A stretch of 64,000 nucleotides of DNA. Source: Diphasiastrum complanatum (lineage: Eukaryota; Streptophyta; Lycopodiopsida; Lycopodiales; Lycopodiaceae). Location of the stretch: positions 36,943,648-37,007,647 of the forward strand of contig CM055101.1 of NCBI GenBank assembly GCA_029204225.1. Reading direction: 5' to 3'. Positions 60,560-64,000 of the stretch are shown here, piece by piece. Position numbers and translations under genes: made by a program. A model generated the notes under the pieces. It was not told the origin of the DNA and did no database searches. It saw only the letters and a list, made by a program, of their open reading frames with translations. Within the stretch, counting starts at the first letter, position 1, and each line of letters opens with the position of its first letter.

Positions 60560-62330
60560 TATCTCTATTCATGGCAAACTGGACAATCGAGCATAGACTG
60601 TCATCTACCACTCAAAAAACATTTTGAAAAACACCTGGCTTATCATCAATATGAATAGAGAATGCACAAACTCAGCAACTAACAGGCAAGAATTATTCGC
60701 CAGCAGTTTCAAAATAAGGCTGAAAAGAATAATCAGGGAAAAAGAAATCAAGAAAAAAAGTCTAGATTTAAATCTCTAAGTTCACACTTCTCATTTGCAG
60801 CTAAATATATGATTTTCCACACACTAACTTCTGTAAATAAATAACTGCCTTACACAACCTTTTTTGAATATTCAGAAGCAGATAAGATAAAAGGGGAATT
60901 TATACTCAGGTGTTTCAAATGCGAAGCTCACAAGAAAGATGATGGACATGCTGCACATGAGATTCAAAAGAGACTCTACAGAAAACTCTCTTCAATAGCA
61001 AAATATGCTAAGAGAAGCTTGTCCACCAATGTTTTGTGGCACAGTATCAGATGCGTTTGCCATGAACCTTCCCAATTACATGCTGAGTTGGTCGCACACC
61101 TTTAAATATAAGGAAAACACTGGCACCAAAATATCCATCCCAAGTGATAGCATATTATGCCATCTAGTATGCTCCTGTTTACACAAAAGGTGCCCATACA
61201 AGTAGAATTTACAAAGATTTACTATACTTTATTGCATGTAAGCAAGGCCACCTGGAAGCAATTAGGGTTTTCCCACATCTGAAGGGGGATTTCGCACATT
61301 TCAATTCTTCTACATAGACCCTACAGTCATAAGTAAGATGACCACCATTGAAATAGAGCCATCCCCGCTAGTTTTAGCTCTTACAAACTTAACGACTTCT
61401 CTCAAAATTTTACCGTAGCACATGTAATTGTAAACACAAGGGCACATTCATAGATAAAGAGAGTCATGAAAAACATATTCCAGCTATCATTCAATGGATG
61501 CTTCATTTGCACTAATATATGTAGTTGTTTCTCTGTTTGTAGCATTTATTTGCATAGGGCCATCGACGCAAGAGAGCACTTGTGTCTCCTTTAAATACGA
61601 ATACAAATATATTCAGTGCCTTATGATGCCTACATGTTCATCGGGGCAGCCAACCTGCTCATCTGAGAAATAGTTTGATCGATGATGCTTTTTGCTCCAT
61701 TGCGCACTAGCAGAGCCAATTGTTGAGGATGGAAATGGTAGTCTGCAACTGAGTGGCATTCTAAAGCCTGATTATGAGGGCTGTAATGACATTGAATCGG
61801 TTTGACATGTTGCATATCTGGCAATAGTGAGAAGTCCCTTCGTGATATATTCAGCTCTCAGCTGGAGTGCTCACTAGGATGACTAGCATTTCATGGTATT
61901 AGCAAAGGAGGCAGAAGATGGAGCTATTAGGAGCAAAACGTTAAGGAATCTAACTTAAACTAGGAGAATTTAATCAAACCCTTCAAAACCCAATTCATAA
62001 TGCCACATGGGATAGATCAATGAAAGTTGGAAATTTTTGAGTGTGGCAACAAATTTACACAAATTTGAGTTTATAATTATGAAGATTGACACCTTACGTT
62101 TTTCTTAAAGTGACTAGGGAATGAGGAAGTAGAAACGGTGGTCAGAATTCAATGACGTTTTATGCCATCATGGACTATTCATAGTGTCATGCATCTATTC
62201 ATAGTGTCATGTAAAGGACATGCATCTATAGCAGTGGGGCACGCTATTTTCCTCTAGAAGTGCTTCCTTTCTTATTATCTAGATTATGCATCCTGAAAGC
62301 TTACTTCACGATTCCCCAGAAGACTATAAA
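60560..62330. other. Presumed upstream intron of the synaptotagmin-like gene
   Basis: No exon of the SMP or first C2 domain was recognised on the minus strand here. Open frames such as 61005-61205 and 61824-61630 lack similarity to the family. Confidence 0.4.
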
Positions 62331-62333
62331 TAA

Positions 62334-62704
62334 CATAGTTTTGTAAAACGTTTCCCACTCGGGAAACGTTAGGTAATGGGAAACGATGATTCTGAAACGA
62401 GATACAAAAAATAAGCAAATGCCACATCATCACAAAAGCAAACTAGCACAAAGTAGTTACAATCACAGATGTGGAAAAGACAGAAAAGTTGAGGGAGAAA
62501 GTGATACTCATTGCAAGGGAGAGAAATTATGTTGATATGAAGTCAAGAAAAATATTAGGAATTTGGCATTCAGATACCCTTTGTTATGGGCAAAGGCATT
62601 ATCCGGAAATGTTTCCCCAATGCGTTTTCCCGAAACGTTTTTTCAAGGTATTTTCCGAATTGGCCAAATGTAGAGTTGGGGCAACATGTTTCCCCATAAC
62701 TATG
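62334..62704. mobile_element. CATAG-ended MITE (GTTTCCC palindromes)
   Basis: Begins CATAGTTTTG and ends CATAACTATG, so the ends are imperfect inverted repeats of about 10 bp, 371 bp in all. The subterminal parts are rich in ACGTTTCCC and GGGAAACGT words in both orientations. The flanking octamers ATAAATAA and ATAATCAA match at six of eight positions, a possible worn hAT target duplication. The internal frame 62471-62719 on plus is probably accidental. Confidence 0.55.
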
Positions 62705-64000
62705 ATAATCAAGGATTAAGGACACTCACTTGATAGCTTTTGATTATTTAAATATTTGGGCTCTTCGCGGGAGAACTCGACTGCATTGTTTGTAGGGCTT
62801 TTTCTATGATTATATAGTGATCTTTGAAGGCGATTGTTAGTTGTTCATCAACTGTAGTCTTTCTATGTTTTGTGTATTAGTTACATGAATTTCCTAGCAG
62901 CTGGACGGCCCTAGAAAGGTGATTTTCTTTGTTGGCCACCTTTTGGAAACCCCGTTTCCAGAAACTTTGGCTTTTGACTTTTGAATAAACTCATCTTATT
63001 GTATCCTATATATAGGGGCACTAGACTAATGCAAGACTATTGATCAAAGTTCACATCAAAGGGAGCTCTAGATCAAAATTTGCTATCAAGTTTTTTCAAA
63101 AGAGGTAGTTTCAATTTTCACGTTCAACAAATCTCTACAACATATTTGATTGGCTATAATCGTTTTCTATTGTTCCATGATTCTTAAGATCCATTTGACC
63201 TTCTAGAAATGAAGTAATTGCAAACAAACATTGGTCAAAATAGGAATGTTCTATTTTTAGTTTAACAAGATATTGCTCAGATTCCCAATAGATTTAAATA
63301 TTCCTTACAATTAGACAAGTTCACAACAAGTTCATTGATCTTCTACGTTTGGTCAATACCACAAATTCCAGCATTTTTTTTTCTGTCATCAGGATTTCAT
63401 TTAGATTTTGTGGTAGATCTTCCTACTGTTTGTTGTTTCATGAGTTCATAGCACTTTGCAACTCGTTGACTATGTTGGAAAAAACCGACGATGATGTCAA
63501 ATAATTACTCAACAGAATGTTGATAGTGATGCAAATGCAGACAATGCTAACATGATCAAACACACACATCTATAGCTGAGCTATAGCGAATTACCATCCA
63601 GAAATTGGAGAATCAAGGAATGAATAACAATAACTCAGCTGCTTTGGATCATTCAACTATTGCAGGTAGAATACAACAAATTGTAATAGCAGAGAATTCA
63701 AATAAGATGAATGAAGGTGCAAGTAATCTGTTTCTTAGAAAATTCAAATAACATACTTTCATTATCTTAGGATCCTAAGCTAGTTGCTCAAATTATGAAT
63801 GCTTATGGCAAGAACATAACCTGGCTCAGCAAATGCATAACATACCATAGAAAGGATCAAAATGTTTAATGATTGAATGCCAATGCCTAATAACATCATA
63901 TGCAGGTACGGCACCGTGTGCCAAATCTTGATCTATATCATCCTATGTGGTGGCTACTATATGTTGTGTTGCTAACTCATCCTTGATATCCTGAGATCTA
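62705..64000. other. Gene-free right edge
   Basis: AT-rich sequence with no recognised exon, RNA gene or transposon end. It may be further intron of the synaptotagmin-like gene. Confidence 0.4.

Noticed and set aside
1-64000. CRISPR arrays, rRNA or tRNA genes, bacterial operon signals
   Set aside because: No regularly spaced repeats with unique spacers, no rRNA or tRNA cloverleaf sequence recognised, and gene structure is eukaryotic.

Overview
The window looks like nuclear DNA of a land plant with a large, transposon-packed genome. It has intron-rich genes with ordinary GT-AG splice sites, a chloroplast starch-synthesis gene, and layered LTR retrotransposons primed by initiator tRNA-Met. Long introns, and a LINE inside one of them, would suit a fern, lycophyte or gymnosperm, but I cannot fix the lineage from sequence alone.

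Left end (1-8.8 kb): the ADP-glucose pyrophosphorylase small subunit, minus strand. Eight exons are readable with matching phases, and the last exon lies beyond the left edge. Two short inverted-repeat elements sit in its last intron and an antisense LINE remnant in intron 6. From 8.8 to 12.3 kb is AT-rich and gene-free, followed by a four-unit minisatellite.

Transposon belt (12.7-36.9 kb): a dispersed repeat of about 1 kb occurs at both ends of the belt in opposite orientations. Between the two copies lie a CACTA-type element with a duplicated gene, three decayed copia fragments, one nearly complete copia element (22.1-28.0 kb, 6-bp target duplication, PBS and PPT visible) nested in an older minus-strand copia, and gypsy fragments.

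Novel cassette (37.1-44.2 kb): the most unusual part. A leftward gene with three in-phase exons encodes a histone H3-like N-terminus with a long unfamiliar C-terminal extension. A rightward gene of unknown kind starts opposite it. Their promoters are inverted copies of one another and carry seven copies of a ~21-bp motif. A third, convergent gene has a conserved-looking pattern that could be a DDE-type transposase. Next to it is a terminus (~44.2 kb) that matches the terminal inverted repeats of a 1.5-kb element at 45.8-47.3 kb. All three genes carry premature stops or frameshifts. I propose a decayed large DNA transposon carrying a histone-like gene; its left end was not found.

Right part (44.5-64 kb): a copia pol (interrupted by that 1.5-kb element) with a 921-bp LTR rich in CGCGAA motifs, a gene-poor stretch, a truncated gypsy element ending in a chromodomain-like tail and an LTR, two further CATAG-ended MITEs, and the 3' end of a plant synaptotagmin-like (SYT4/SYT5 type) C2-domain gene on the minus strand. 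Only the two end genes look like functional host genes.
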